DNA from: an uncultured Bacillota bacterium
GTDB lineage: Bacteria; Bacillota_I; Bacilli_A; Erysipelotrichales; Erysipelotrichaceae
Reading direction: 5' to 3'
DNA: 64,000 bases
Assembly: GCA_937919165.1 (NCBI GenBank)
Contig: CALFPO010000024.1
Span: forward strand, 1-64,000
Shown here: positions 26,474 to 34,853 of the stretch, piece after piece
Layout of the letters: every line of letters begins with the position of its first letter
Position numbering within the stretch: the first letter of the stretch is position 1
Notes under the pieces: model-generated
The model's database searches: none
The model's input: the letters and a program-made list of their open reading frames with translations, nothing else
Told to the model about the DNA's origin: nothing
Position numbers and translations under genes: made by a program

Positions 26474-27667
26474 TTATCTCCATCTATAGAATTCTTCCAC
26501 CAGATCTCTGCAGTCTCCCTGCACAATCAGGTGATGATTTCCAATCGATCTCTTCAGGAAATAATCGACATTCTCTTCCATCTTCAGTCTTATCTGCGTC
26601 CTGCAGAGATTGTATTCGCCAAGATTCTCCAAGAGATCTGCCCTGCTTACGAAGTGCTCATCAAGAAGACCACTGGTCTTGAAGACCGTCACTGGACCTT
26701 CCTTGAGCTTTCCTCTAAGCGCAACGCCAAGCTGCGACTCGAAATGGGTCATGAGCTCAAAGTCCTCGACCATCGTAACCGGCAAAGTGCAGTGCGCAAA
26801 GATGATCTCGTTATTTGATGTATCGATCCTTGAAGGATTGGCCATGAATACTGGCTTGCCGCTAAGCTCACCAATGACAGCCATCGACAATAAAGCCGGC
26901 ACATCGCCTTCACATGAGGCATATATGCCTTCGGCATTGAGTATCGCCAAAGCCACACAGCTTGTTGCCTTGACAGTATCCAGAAGATCGAAACATCTGA
27001 CCGTCAATCCGCCCAATCCATATCTATCTGCAATTCTCTTCAAGGCCCCATATATGTAAAGGCTCTTCTCTACCTCTTTTTTATCATAGCCCTTGGCCTT
27101 GATCATAGCAGTATAGGCATTCTCTACATACTCATTCTTGCCTATCTCCGCAAAGAACTCCTCCATGGAGATATCGATTATCTCGATATTGTTTAGAGAC
27201 TTGCTTGCAGCGGCATCGACATCTGATGATATAAGCCAATCGGAAGGCTTTCCGACTCTGCCGATTCTCATGCCATCAAGCTTCTTTCTGCATCTTGTGA
27301 TGCAGGCAAGCTGGTTTATCCTGTTGGCCACAAACTCATCAGTTCCATGGATTATCTCTCCAGGTATCTTGTTTATTCTCAAGTATGACAGGATCTCCAT
27401 AGAAGCCGCTAGAGAGTTGTTTGCGCCAGTTGTAAGCAAGAACACCGGTCTAGGCAATTTATCGATATTCGCCTTGAAAATGCCCTCTGTGCCCCCACCG
27501 CCAATAAAGTTCAAAGCCAAATCATATTCAGACAATCTACCGGCTGGACAGACCTCAAATTCATGTCCTGTCAGCTTTGAAAGCTCTTCAAGCCATGGAA
27601 AATTGTTGCTGTTTGCGATCTCTGCTGCCGCAGTAGATGATACGACGTAGCTTACACCAATCTTCAT
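26474..27667 (-). CDS. L-fucose/L-arabinose isomerase-fold protein
   Basis: 397 residues from the ATG at 27667, which follows GGAGAAGGAGAG closely; a frame 11 codons longer overlaps the AKR gene. The middle has a GGGGTEG turn, and the C-terminal half has CEGDVPALLSMAVIGELSGK, ANPSRID and FAHCTLP, the pattern of the FucI/AraA superfamily around its metal site. It is shorter than true FucI (about 590), so it belongs to the short FucI-like group. It may isomerise a pentose or deoxysugar, but the substrate is unknown. Its operon with uridine phosphorylase suggests a nucleoside-derived sugar. Confidence 0.7.
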   Translation of the reverse strand: MKIGVSYVVSSTAAAEIANSNNFPWLEELSKLTGHEFEVCPAGRLSEYDLALNFIGGGGTEGIFKANIDKLPRPVFLLTTGANNSLAASMEILSYLRINKIPGEIIHGTDEFVANRINQLACITRCRKKLDGMRIGRVGKPSDWLISSDVDAAASKSLNNIEIIDISMEEFFAEIGKNEYVENAYTAMIKAKGYDKKEVEKSLYIYGALKRIADRYGLGGLTVRCFDLLDTVKATSCVALAILNAEGIYASCEGDVPALLSMAVIGELSGKPVFMANPSRIDTSNNEIIFAHCTLPVTMVEDFELMTHFESQLGVALRGKLKEGPVTVFKTSGLLDEHFVSRADLLENLGEYNLCRTQIRLKMEENVDYFLKRSIGNHHLIVQGDCRDLVEEFYRWR

Positions 27668-27668
27668 A

Positions 27669-28790
27669 TTATCTCTCCTTCTCCAGATCCTTTGAAACAT
27701 TCTTCAGATATTCCCTGATGCTCAGATGCTGAGGACAATGCTCCTCACACATGCCGCACTCTAGACAATCGCTTGGCTTTCCGCCATTGGCTGCAATCTC
27801 ATCGAACTTGGCCTTGATGCCGTGTGTAACATTGAACGACTTGACATCGTTGTATAGCTTGAAAAAGTCAGGAATCGCAATGCCCATTGGGCAGGCATTC
27901 TCAGTTATGCAGTAGCGGCATCCTGTACAAGGAATGGCAATATTGCTCTTGATGATCGAAACGACCTCATCGACTATCTTCTTTTCTTCCTCATCAATAG
28001 GCTTGAAATCCTTCATGTATGAGACATTGTCTTCAACCTGTGCAAAAGTAGACATGCCAGACAATACCTTGAATACGCCATCAAGTGATGCAGCATATCT
28101 AAGTGCCCATGAAGCAACCGACAATTCAGGACTTGCTTCCTTCATCAGCTTCTCAGCCTTCTCTGGCACATTGGCCAAAGCGCCACCCTTGATAGGCTCC
28201 ATGACGATGACAGGCTTGCCATGCTTCTGGCAGACCTCATAGCACTTCCTTGACTGGACATTGTCATCTTCCCAGTCGATATAGTTTATCTGCAGCTGCA
28301 CATATTCTACTTCTGGATGATCATTCAGGATTCTATCCAGCACTTCAGCACTATCATGGAAAGAGAATCCGATATGCTTGATGAAGCCTTTGGCCTTCTT
28401 GTCAGCTATGAACTCGAAAGCCTTGAATGGCTGAACAATGTTATCGTATCTGTCTGCTCCCAAGGCATGCAGCCAATAGTAGTCGAAATATTCTACCCCT
28501 GTCTTTTCCAGCTGCTCATTGAATATTCTCTCCAAGTCTGCCTCTTCCTTGACAAGGAACACCGGCATCTTATCGGTAAGCGTGAACGACTCTCTAGGAT
28601 GTCTTTTTGCTACAGCCTCCCTGAAGGCTATCTCGCCCTGTCCCTCATGATAGACATAAGCCGTATCGAAATACGTACCGCCATTGTCCATGTAGTAATC
28701 AACCATCTTCTTGACTTCCTCAAGATCGATGTTGCCATACTTTCCATCAACAACAGGCAATCTCATCAAGCCAAAACCAAACTTGTCCAT
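27669..28790 (-). CDS. Aldo/keto reductase with C-terminal 4Fe-4S domain
   Basis: 373 residues. An AKR barrel (about 1-270) has FGFGLMRLP, GGTYFDTAYVYHEGQ with catalytic Asp and Tyr, DKMP with Lys, and WLHALG with His. A ferredoxin-like tail follows with two cysteine clusters, CTGCRYCITENACP near 290 and CLECGMCEEHCP near 347, each able to bind a 4Fe-4S cluster. This is a common anaerobe form. It is first in the operon with the FucI-like protein, cdd and udp. AAAGGAG precedes the ATG. Substrate unknown. Confidence 0.88.
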   Translation of the reverse strand: MDKFGFGLMRLPVVDGKYGNIDLEEVKKMVDYYMDNGGTYFDTAYVYHEGQGEIAFREAVAKRHPRESFTLTDKMPVFLVKEEADLERIFNEQLEKTGVEYFDYYWLHALGADRYDNIVQPFKAFEFIADKKAKGFIKHIGFSFHDSAEVLDRILNDHPEVEYVQLQINYIDWEDDNVQSRKCYEVCQKHGKPVIVMEPIKGGALANVPEKAEKLMKEASPELSVASWALRYAASLDGVFKVLSGMSTFAQVEDNVSYMKDFKPIDEEEKKIVDEVVSIIKSNIAIPCTGCRYCITENACPMGIAIPDFFKLYNDVKSFNVTHGIKAKFDEIAANGGKPSDCLECGMCEEHCPQHLSIREYLKNVSKDLEKER

Positions 28791-28819
28791 TATTATTTCT
28801 CCTTTTATTGCTAATTATA

Positions 28820-30331
28820 TTATGACATTTCTTTGAGCCCATTTTCCGACAATTCATATACTTTATCGCACACTTCATCTATATATTTGCGGTCATGGCT
28901 CACCGAAATGATCGTTCCCTTATAGTCATTCAATATCTCTCTTATCCTTGGTCCAGACAAAGGCGAAAGATTCCTGGTCGGCTCATCCATAAGCAATACA
29001 TCATTTCCATCAAGGATCATCCTGATGATCAATATCTTGCATTTCTGGCCTTCTGATAGTTCAGCTATACGATGTTCCATCTCCTCGCTTGTAAGCTTCA
29101 GTGCTCCCAAGAAGCTCTGGACCTTGCTTCGCATGCTGTATTCATGATCCATAAGCAGGAATTCCACTGGCGTCATATCATAGTCCATGACCTCATGATA
29201 GTTCTGTGGCATATACCCAAGACTGATGTCATCCCTTGCGGAAAGCATCTCATATATTTTCCTGAATAAGGTAGTCTTTCCTATGCCGTTTCTGCCAATG
29301 ATGCATACCTTATCCTTGCCCTTCACATGGATATCTATATCCTTGCTCAAGACTCTATTCTCAACTTTCAGTTCATCAAGATGCAGATCAAGGATATCCT
29401 TATCTCCATTCATCTTCACATCCTCAAAGAAGATGTCGATAGCCTCCTCTGGCTCATACTTCTGGGTAAGGTTTCTTTCCTTTTCTTCAAGATTTCTACC
29501 CAGAGACTTCACCGCATGCATCTTCTTCTTCAGCAGCTGTCCGCCATGAGGGTCTCCTCTGGAGATGGTATTCTGCTCATGCTCAACACGCTGATATATC
29601 TGACGGTATCTTCCAAGCTGCTTGTTGAGCTCGGCCTTCTCCTTTTTGGCTATCATGTTTATTCTGCTGATGTTGTATTGCCTATTCTGGCAATATTCCC
29701 TATATCCTTCGCCGCTATATGTGACTCTTGGTTCGCTCTTTCTTTTAAGCTGCTCTAGATGAATTATGGCATTGGAACAGTTCTCCAGCATTGTCTCATC
29801 ATGCGATATGAACATGATCGGTCTTTTCTCGCTTTTGATGAATTCCTCAAGCCAGATCAGCGTCTCAAGATCAAGGTCATTTGTCGGCTCATCAAGAAGC
29901 AGCGCATCTGGCAAGCCATATAGAACTCTTGCCAGCGACACCTTTACCTTCTCTCCACCCGACAGGCTTTTGATTATCCTATCTTCATCAATAATTCTGC
30001 TATCTATATTGACTCTTTTTATCGCATCATAGAGCCTTGCGTAATCCATTTCCTGTCCATCGACGATATAGTTTATGACATCATCATCAAGATGCCAGCT
30101 CTCTATTCTTTGTGGAAGATATCCCATATGTCCACTTCCGATGATGTTTCCTTCAAACGAAACATAGTCGCTCACATCGATGCCAGCAATTATCTTCATG
30201 ATGGTAGACTTGCCGTTGCCCTCTTCTCCTATGAGCACAAGCTTATCGCCATCATTCAGCACAAAAGAAAGTTCTTCTACAAGCCTTCTTCCCTTATGCG
30301 TCCATATTGTCAGATTATCGACTTTCAGCAT
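28820..30331 (-). CDS. ABC-F family ATPase
   Basis: 503 residues with two ABC modules and no membrane span. Module 1: Walker A GEEGNGKST, signature LSGGEKVK, Walker B ALLLDEPTNDLD. A charged linker spans about 215-310. Module 2: GRNGIGKTT, LSEGQKCK, LLMDEPTRNLS. ABC-F proteins act on the ribosome, in translation control or antibiotic protection. The second Walker B is followed by RNLSPLSGP instead of the usual NHLD, as in several Firmicute ABC-F proteins. Whether it gives resistance cannot be told. Monocistronic. Confidence 0.88.
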   Translation of the reverse strand: MLKVDNLTIWTHKGRRLVEELSFVLNDGDKLVLIGEEGNGKSTIMKIIAGIDVSDYVSFEGNIIGSGHMGYLPQRIESWHLDDDVINYIVDGQEMDYARLYDAIKRVNIDSRIIDEDRIIKSLSGGEKVKVSLARVLYGLPDALLLDEPTNDLDLETLIWLEEFIKSEKRPIMFISHDETMLENCSNAIIHLEQLKRKSEPRVTYSGEGYREYCQNRQYNISRINMIAKKEKAELNKQLGRYRQIYQRVEHEQNTISRGDPHGGQLLKKKMHAVKSLGRNLEEKERNLTQKYEPEEAIDIFFEDVKMNGDKDILDLHLDELKVENRVLSKDIDIHVKGKDKVCIIGRNGIGKTTLFRKIYEMLSARDDISLGYMPQNYHEVMDYDMTPVEFLLMDHEYSMRSKVQSFLGALKLTSEEMEHRIAELSEGQKCKILIIRMILDGNDVLLMDEPTRNLSPLSGPRIREILNDYKGTIISVSHDRKYIDEVCDKVYELSENGLKEMS

Positions 30332-30463
30332 TCATATGCTCCTATATTTTCATTATCCCAAATTATGTTCCATTCATTAAGTTTTTCTTTCATCCATCAT
30401 GTCTACTTTGTAAGGAAAAGACTCTTCGTTGTGGTAAAATTCTTATGGGAATATTGTTAATCC

Positions 30464-30479
30464 TAAACTTTGCAGTTTA
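30464..30479 (+). promoter_or_regulatory. Small hairpin in the leader of the NifU-like/GGGtGRT operon
   Basis: TAAACT and AGTTTA flank TTGC, followed by an A run and the ribosome site AGGAGG. It may be an operator or an mRNA-stability element. Nothing else proves a role. Confidence 0.3.
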
Positions 30480-30498
30480 AAAAAATACAGGAGGAAAG

Positions 30499-31191
30499 AT
30501 GGTCTATTCTAAAGAAGTTGAGAACATGTGCACAGTAAAATGTGGCGCAAGCCATGGTTGTGCACCAATACCTGAAGAAGGCAAATGGGTTTATGCCAAG
30601 GAAATCAAAGATATTTCCGGCCTGACACATGGTATTGGCTGGTGTGCACCACAACAGGGAGCCTGCAAGCTTACCTTGAATGTCAAGGAAGGCATCATTG
30701 AAGAAGCTCTTATCGAAACGCTCGGCTGCTCAGGCATGACACACTCAGCTGCTATGGCATCTGAAGCAATCGTCGGCAAGACACTGCTTGAAGCAGTAAA
30801 CACTGATCTAGTATGTGACGCCATCAACACTGCAATGCGCGAACTGTTCCTGCAGATCGTGTATGGCCGTTCACAGTCAGCTTTCTCTGAAGGCGGTCTG
30901 GTTGTAGGCGCTGGTCTTGAAGACTTAGGCAAGGGTACAAGAAGCCAGGTCGGCACTTGCTACTCTACAAAGGCTAAGGGACCTAGATATCTTGAACTGG
31001 CTGAAGGCTACATCACTAAGCTGGCTCTTGATGAAAACGATGAAATCGTTGGTTACGAATACGTAAACATGGGCAAGTTCATGGATGCCATCAAGGCTGG
31101 AACAAACCCTGAAGAAGCATTGAAGAAAGAGATCAAGACTTATGGCAGATTCGCTGATGCTGCTAAGTACATTGATCCAAGAAAGGAATAG
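30499..31191 (+). CDS. Iron-sulfur cluster assembly scaffold-like protein (NifU_N type) of the GGGtGRT pair
   Basis: 230 residues. LTHGIGWCAPQQGACKLTLNV and ALIETLGCSGMTHSAAM form a NifU_N-type core with its conserved Cys and the Gly-Cys-Ser-Gly motif. Cys also occur at the N-terminus (MCTVKCGASHGC) and in VGTCYS. NifU-type proteins build Fe-S clusters. This version is found next to the GGGtGRT protein in anaerobic Firmicutes, and its exact function has not been settled to my knowledge. ACAGGAGG precedes the ATG, and the partner begins 12 bp after the stop. Confidence 0.82.
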   Translation: MVYSKEVENMCTVKCGASHGCAPIPEEGKWVYAKEIKDISGLTHGIGWCAPQQGACKLTLNVKEGIIEEALIETLGCSGMTHSAAMASEAIVGKTLLEAVNTDLVCDAINTAMRELFLQIVYGRSQSAFSEGGLVVGAGLEDLGKGTRSQVGTCYSTKAKGPRYLELAEGYITKLALDENDEIVGYEYVNMGKFMDAIKAGTNPEEALKKEIKTYGRFADAAKYIDPRKE

Positions 31192-31203
31192 GAGGAAGAC
31201 AGT

Positions 31204-32208
31204 ATGGCATTATTTGAAGGTTACGAGAGACGTGTTGAGAAGATCACTGGCGTCCTGAACAAATACGGTATTTCTTCTATCGAAGAAGCAAAGAAGATCG
31301 TTGATGACCTCGGCGTTGACGTATACGGCATCGTCAAGGGCGTTCAGCCAATCTGCTTCGAAAACGCCTGCTGGGCATACATCGTAGGTGCTGCCATTGC
31401 CATCAAGAAAGGCGACAAGACAGCTTACGAAGTAGCTAAGTCATTAGGCGAAGGTCTGCAGTCATTCTGTATCCCTGGATCAGTTGCTGAAGACCGTAAG
31501 GTAGGCTTAGGCCATGGCAACCTGGCAGCTATGCTGCTGGACGACAATACCAAGTGCTTCGCGTTCTTGGCAGGCCACGAATCATTCGCAGCTGCTGAAG
31601 GAGCTATCGGTATCGCCAAGAATGCCAACAAGGCACGTAAGGAACCTCTTAGAGTCATCCTTAACGGCTTAGGCAAGGATGCAGCCAAGATCATCTCAAG
31701 AATCAATGGCTTCACTCATGTAGAAACCAAGTTCGATTACTTCACAGGCAAGGTTGAAATCGTCAACGAAACAAAATACGGCAACAATCCTGAAAGATTG
31801 GCTGTAAGATGCTACGGCGCTGACGACGTTAGAGAAGGTGTTGCCATCATGCATCTTGAAGGTGTTGATGTATCTATCACCGGCAACTCTACCAACCCAA
31901 CCCGTTTCCAGCACCCAGTAGCTGGCACATACAAGAAGGAATGCATCGAACAGGGCAAGAAGTACTTCTCAGTTGCATCTGGCGGCGGCACCGGCAGAAC
32001 TCTGCACCCAGACAACATGGCAGCTGGTCCTGCATCATACGGCATGACCGATACCATGGGCAGAATGCATTCAGACGCTCAGTTCGCTGGATCTTCATCA
32101 GTTCCTGCACACGTAGAAATGATGGGTCTCATCGGCATGGGCAACAACCCAATGGTTGGCGCATCAGTTGCAGTATCTGTTGCTGTATCAGAAGCATTAA
32201 GCAGATAA
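31204..32208 (+). CDS. GGGtGRT family protein
   Basis: 334 residues. The namesake motif SGGGTGRTLHPDNMAAG is near residue 260, then GMTDTMGRMHSDAQFAGSS and GLIGMGNNPMVGASVAVSVA. Several conserved Cys are visible (CFENACWAY near residue 50, FCIPG, CFAFLAGHES). The family is named only by this motif. Partner of the NifU-like gene with 12 bp between them. A role in an Fe-S or redox process is inferred from the partner, not proven. GGAGG precedes the ATG. Confidence 0.88.
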   Translation: MALFEGYERRVEKITGVLNKYGISSIEEAKKIVDDLGVDVYGIVKGVQPICFENACWAYIVGAAIAIKKGDKTAYEVAKSLGEGLQSFCIPGSVAEDRKVGLGHGNLAAMLLDDNTKCFAFLAGHESFAAAEGAIGIAKNANKARKEPLRVILNGLGKDAAKIISRINGFTHVETKFDYFTGKVEIVNETKYGNNPERLAVRCYGADDVREGVAIMHLEGVDVSITGNSTNPTRFQHPVAGTYKKECIEQGKKYFSVASGGGTGRTLHPDNMAAGPASYGMTDTMGRMHSDAQFAGSSSVPAHVEMMGLIGMGNNPMVGASVAVSVAVSEALSR

Positions 32209-32228
32209 TAGACAATCACAGAATTCAC

Positions 32229-32267
32229 AAAAAATGGCTGTTACGGTTATTTCGTAGCAGCCATTTT
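32229..32267 (+). terminator. Terminator of the NifU-like/GGGtGRT operon
   Basis: AAAATGGCTG and CAGCCATTTT form the stem, extended inwards by TTACG/CGTAG, with TTTTTG after it. Confidence 0.88.
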
Positions 32268-32347
32268 TGTTTAGAAATAGTACACCATCTTATTTCTTTG
32301 ATATTTCACTTTTTTTGCAGCTCTTTCATACTCATAATCTGCGTTTT

Positions 32348-32386
32348 TTTACGTATTTTAATCAATATTTTTACGTTATTTACGTA
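32348..32386. repeat. Three TTTACGT(A/T) copies
   Basis: TTTACGTA at 32348 and 32379, and TTTACGTT at 32370, lie in the noncoding gap between the two convergent units. No gene starts nearby, so a promoter role is unlikely. The rest of the gap (32268-32448) is AT-rich and shows only the hairpin at 32404-32438. Confidence 0.4.
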
Positions 32387-32403
32387 GGTTAAAACATATA
32401 AAT

Positions 32404-32438
32404 AGCTGTTACATACTATCAATCATTGCGTAACAGCT
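32404..32438 (-). terminator. Probable terminator of the GPH transporter gene
   Basis: AGCTGTTAC and GTAACAGCT form a perfect 9-bp stem around a 17-base loop; the minus strand continues with ATTTATA. The T run is weak, so termination is only probable. Confidence 0.5.
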
Positions 32439-32448
32439 TTAATCGTTT

Positions 32449-33825
32449 CTATTTTGTGAGACTTGCTTTCTGCTTCGATTCCTCAAGTTCCTTCTTGGTA
32501 TTGATGAAGAAGGCAACTGTCACCGTGACAACAGCCACCGCCATCGGTATGACGCCAAGCAGAGAAATGATGGTCTTGATGGTCTCGGCTGTCTGGCCCA
32601 AGCCTAATGATTCGTCAAAGCCAGCACTTGCCATCATCGAAGTCATCAGCGACAGGGCACCAGCTTCTGCCAATTTGGAAACAAGGTTGTCACCGCCTGC
32701 AACCAATGAATCGATGCGGCGATCGTTCTGGTATTCCAGGATATCGGCGATATTGTTTCTGTTGGTGTTGAACATGACGAACGTAACAGTAGCGCCAAAG
32801 CCCATCGTCAAGGCATTGAAGTAGATGCCAAATGGCGAATAAGGCGCAAAGATGAATGGAATCTTGCCTATTATCAGAGCCAATCCTGCAATGACCATAG
32901 TCTTTCGGCGTCCGATCTTCTCATCAATCATTGGCGTCAGGATTGAAGTCACAACAGCCATCACTAGGTAGCAGGCCAATATAGGTGTAGCGGCTGCACT
33001 AGAACCCATGATATAGGCTGCATAGTAGTTGATGGAATTCATTACCAGTGCTGTGCTTATGCCATAGCAGATGATGTAGAACATATTCAGTACCCATGAC
33101 TTGCAGCTAAACAGCATCCTATATGCTTCAAACAAGCCGATCTTATCTTCATTGTCAGATTCCTGCTTGACTCTTTCCTTGGAAGTGAAGTAGTGGATCA
33201 AAGAACCGACAATACACAATGCACCCATGGTGCAGGCTGTAAGGAATAGCGGAATGGAATCGCCTTCACCGATGATGGCGTTTTCGCCCTTAAGTCCGCC
33301 GAACATCTTGACGATGACAGGCACAAGCACTGAACCGATACCTGAGCCAAGGCAACCGCCCAGACTTCTGTAGGCATTGATCGACTTACGGTCCATGTCA
33401 TCCTTGCTGGTAAGGGCAGCCAATGAGTTGTATGGCATGCAAAGGAAGGTATATAGTGCTTCAAAGACGAAATATATCGCAACTCCTGCAATGGCAGCCA
33501 GATTGCCACCCAGATGGAAGTTGGTGAACAGCAATATGATCGTGATTGCCCAAGGTATGCAGCAGTATAGCGCAAACGGTCTTACCTTCTCGCCATTCTT
33601 GAAGGTATGGTTGGCAGTGAACAAGGCAATGAGCGGATCGTTGATCGCATCCCATATCGTACCGATCGTCAGCATCGTGCCTGCGGTTCCTACAGGAATC
33701 TTCAGGACATTGGTCAGGAATATCAGATAGTACAGGTTCTTGAAATTGAAGACAATGTTGGTTGAGGTAGAGAAGGCCAGAAAGCCCAGCTTCTCTCTCA
33801 GCTTAACTTCACTCTTCTTGCTCAT
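32449..33825 (-). CDS. GPH-family sugar:cation symporter (MFS superfamily)
   Basis: 458 residues with about 12 spans. TIWDAINDPLIALFT, a Lys/Arg-rich turn and MPYNSLAALTSK are signatures of the glycoside-pentoside-hexuronide family (MelB/XylP-like). It probably takes up an oligosaccharide or glycoside with a cation; the substrate is not resolved. The ATG overlaps the stop of the hydrolase gene by 4 bp, so they are co-translated. Confidence 0.82.
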   Translation of the reverse strand: MSKKSEVKLREKLGFLAFSTSTNIVFNFKNLYYLIFLTNVLKIPVGTAGTMLTIGTIWDAINDPLIALFTANHTFKNGEKVRPFALYCCIPWAITIILLFTNFHLGGNLAAIAGVAIYFVFEALYTFLCMPYNSLAALTSKDDMDRKSINAYRSLGGCLGSGIGSVLVPVIVKMFGGLKGENAIIGEGDSIPLFLTACTMGALCIVGSLIHYFTSKERVKQESDNEDKIGLFEAYRMLFSCKSWVLNMFYIICYGISTALVMNSINYYAAYIMGSSAAATPILACYLVMAVVTSILTPMIDEKIGRRKTMVIAGLALIIGKIPFIFAPYSPFGIYFNALTMGFGATVTFVMFNTNRNNIADILEYQNDRRIDSLVAGGDNLVSKLAEAGALSLMTSMMASAGFDESLGLGQTAETIKTIISLLGVIPMAVAVVTVTVAFFINTKKELEESKQKASLTK

Positions 33826-34790
33826 AGCTTTTCCTCCTTGGCGATCTTAAGCAGCTTCTCCTTCAGCAGCTTCTTGAACTCTTCTGGTTCATCAGACATT
33901 GGATTGTGTCCAGACTTCTCGAACCAATGCAGTTCCTTGACTGGAGCAGTGAATCTGTTGAACCAGTCTTCTACCAGCTCTGAAGGCGTATTCTTGTCCA
34001 GTCTTCCATCAAAGATGAAGAATGGCACATCAAACTTCAGATGGGTCTCATCGAACTTGACCATGCCGACCTCATCCCACATGTTGGTAAGGACATACTT
34101 ATAGCCCTTTATGTAGCCAATCAGATCAGATAGGCTATATTCTCCCGATTTCAGGATCGGCTTTATCATCGCATCCCAATAGCTTCTCTTCTTCTCATTC
34201 TTGGAATAGCCGCCATATTTCATCATGATGTTTCTCTGGACCATCATGCCATCAAAGCCACCCTTATAGATGCCGTTGACAGGTGGACCGACACGCTTGA
34301 GTTCTTCCACATCCTTGTCATTGCCGGCCTTGGTAGCTTCTTCCAAAGAATAGTTCCAGGAAATCACTTCATTCATATGGCCATTGACGAACTGGCCAAA
34401 GCCCACAAAGGCTGCAATCTTATCTGGGTAATTATAGATGAGATTTGTGCCCAGCAACGATCCCCAGCTTCCGCCAATCACAAAGATCTTCTTCTTGTCG
34501 AATTTCTTGCACAGATAGTCGACAAGTGCTGAGGCATCTTCAGTCAATTGCTTGATGGTCAGATCCTCAGCCTTTGCTCCCTTATAGGAACCGGCTGTTC
34601 CTCTCTGGTCCCAGGCAACGAGCGTGAAGTCATCCAGCAGATCATCGTTTGAATTCATGGCTGAATGGCGATTGGTTACGCCAGGGCCGCCATGCAGAAA
34701 CAGAAGCACCGGATTGTCTTGTTTGTTTCCTTTGATATGAATGGTCTGAGACAGTCCATTCAGCATTACTTTCTCTTTGATGTCTATCAT
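33822..34790 (-). CDS. Alpha/beta hydrolase, proline iminopeptidase-like (S33)
   Basis: 322 residues. HGGPGVTNRHS is the oxyanion segment, WDQRGTAGS the usual second motif, and GGSWGSLLG holds the nucleophile Ser (near 110). FDGRLDKNTP carries the acid and KSGHNPMSDEP the catalytic His. These match proline iminopeptidases, which release N-terminal Pro from peptides. The enzyme is cytoplasmic; no signal peptide is seen. It precedes and overlaps the GPH transporter, which is unusual for a peptidase. AGGGG precedes the ATG. Confidence 0.8.
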   Translation of the reverse strand: MIDIKEKVMLNGLSQTIHIKGNKQDNPVLLFLHGGPGVTNRHSAMNSNDDLLDDFTLVAWDQRGTAGSYKGAKAEDLTIKQLTEDASALVDYLCKKFDKKKIFVIGGSWGSLLGTNLIYNYPDKIAAFVGFGQFVNGHMNEVISWNYSLEEATKAGNDKDVEELKRVGPPVNGIYKGGFDGMMVQRNIMMKYGGYSKNEKKRSYWDAMIKPILKSGEYSLSDLIGYIKGYKYVLTNMWDEVGMVKFDETHLKFDVPFFIFDGRLDKNTPSELVEDWFNRFTAPVKELHWFEKSGHNPMSDEPEEFKKLLKEKLLKIAKEEKL

Positions 34791-34853
34791 ATTAGTCCCC
34801 TAAAAATTTATGATTTTATTATAAAATATAAATAATTATAAGGGGTGACTATT

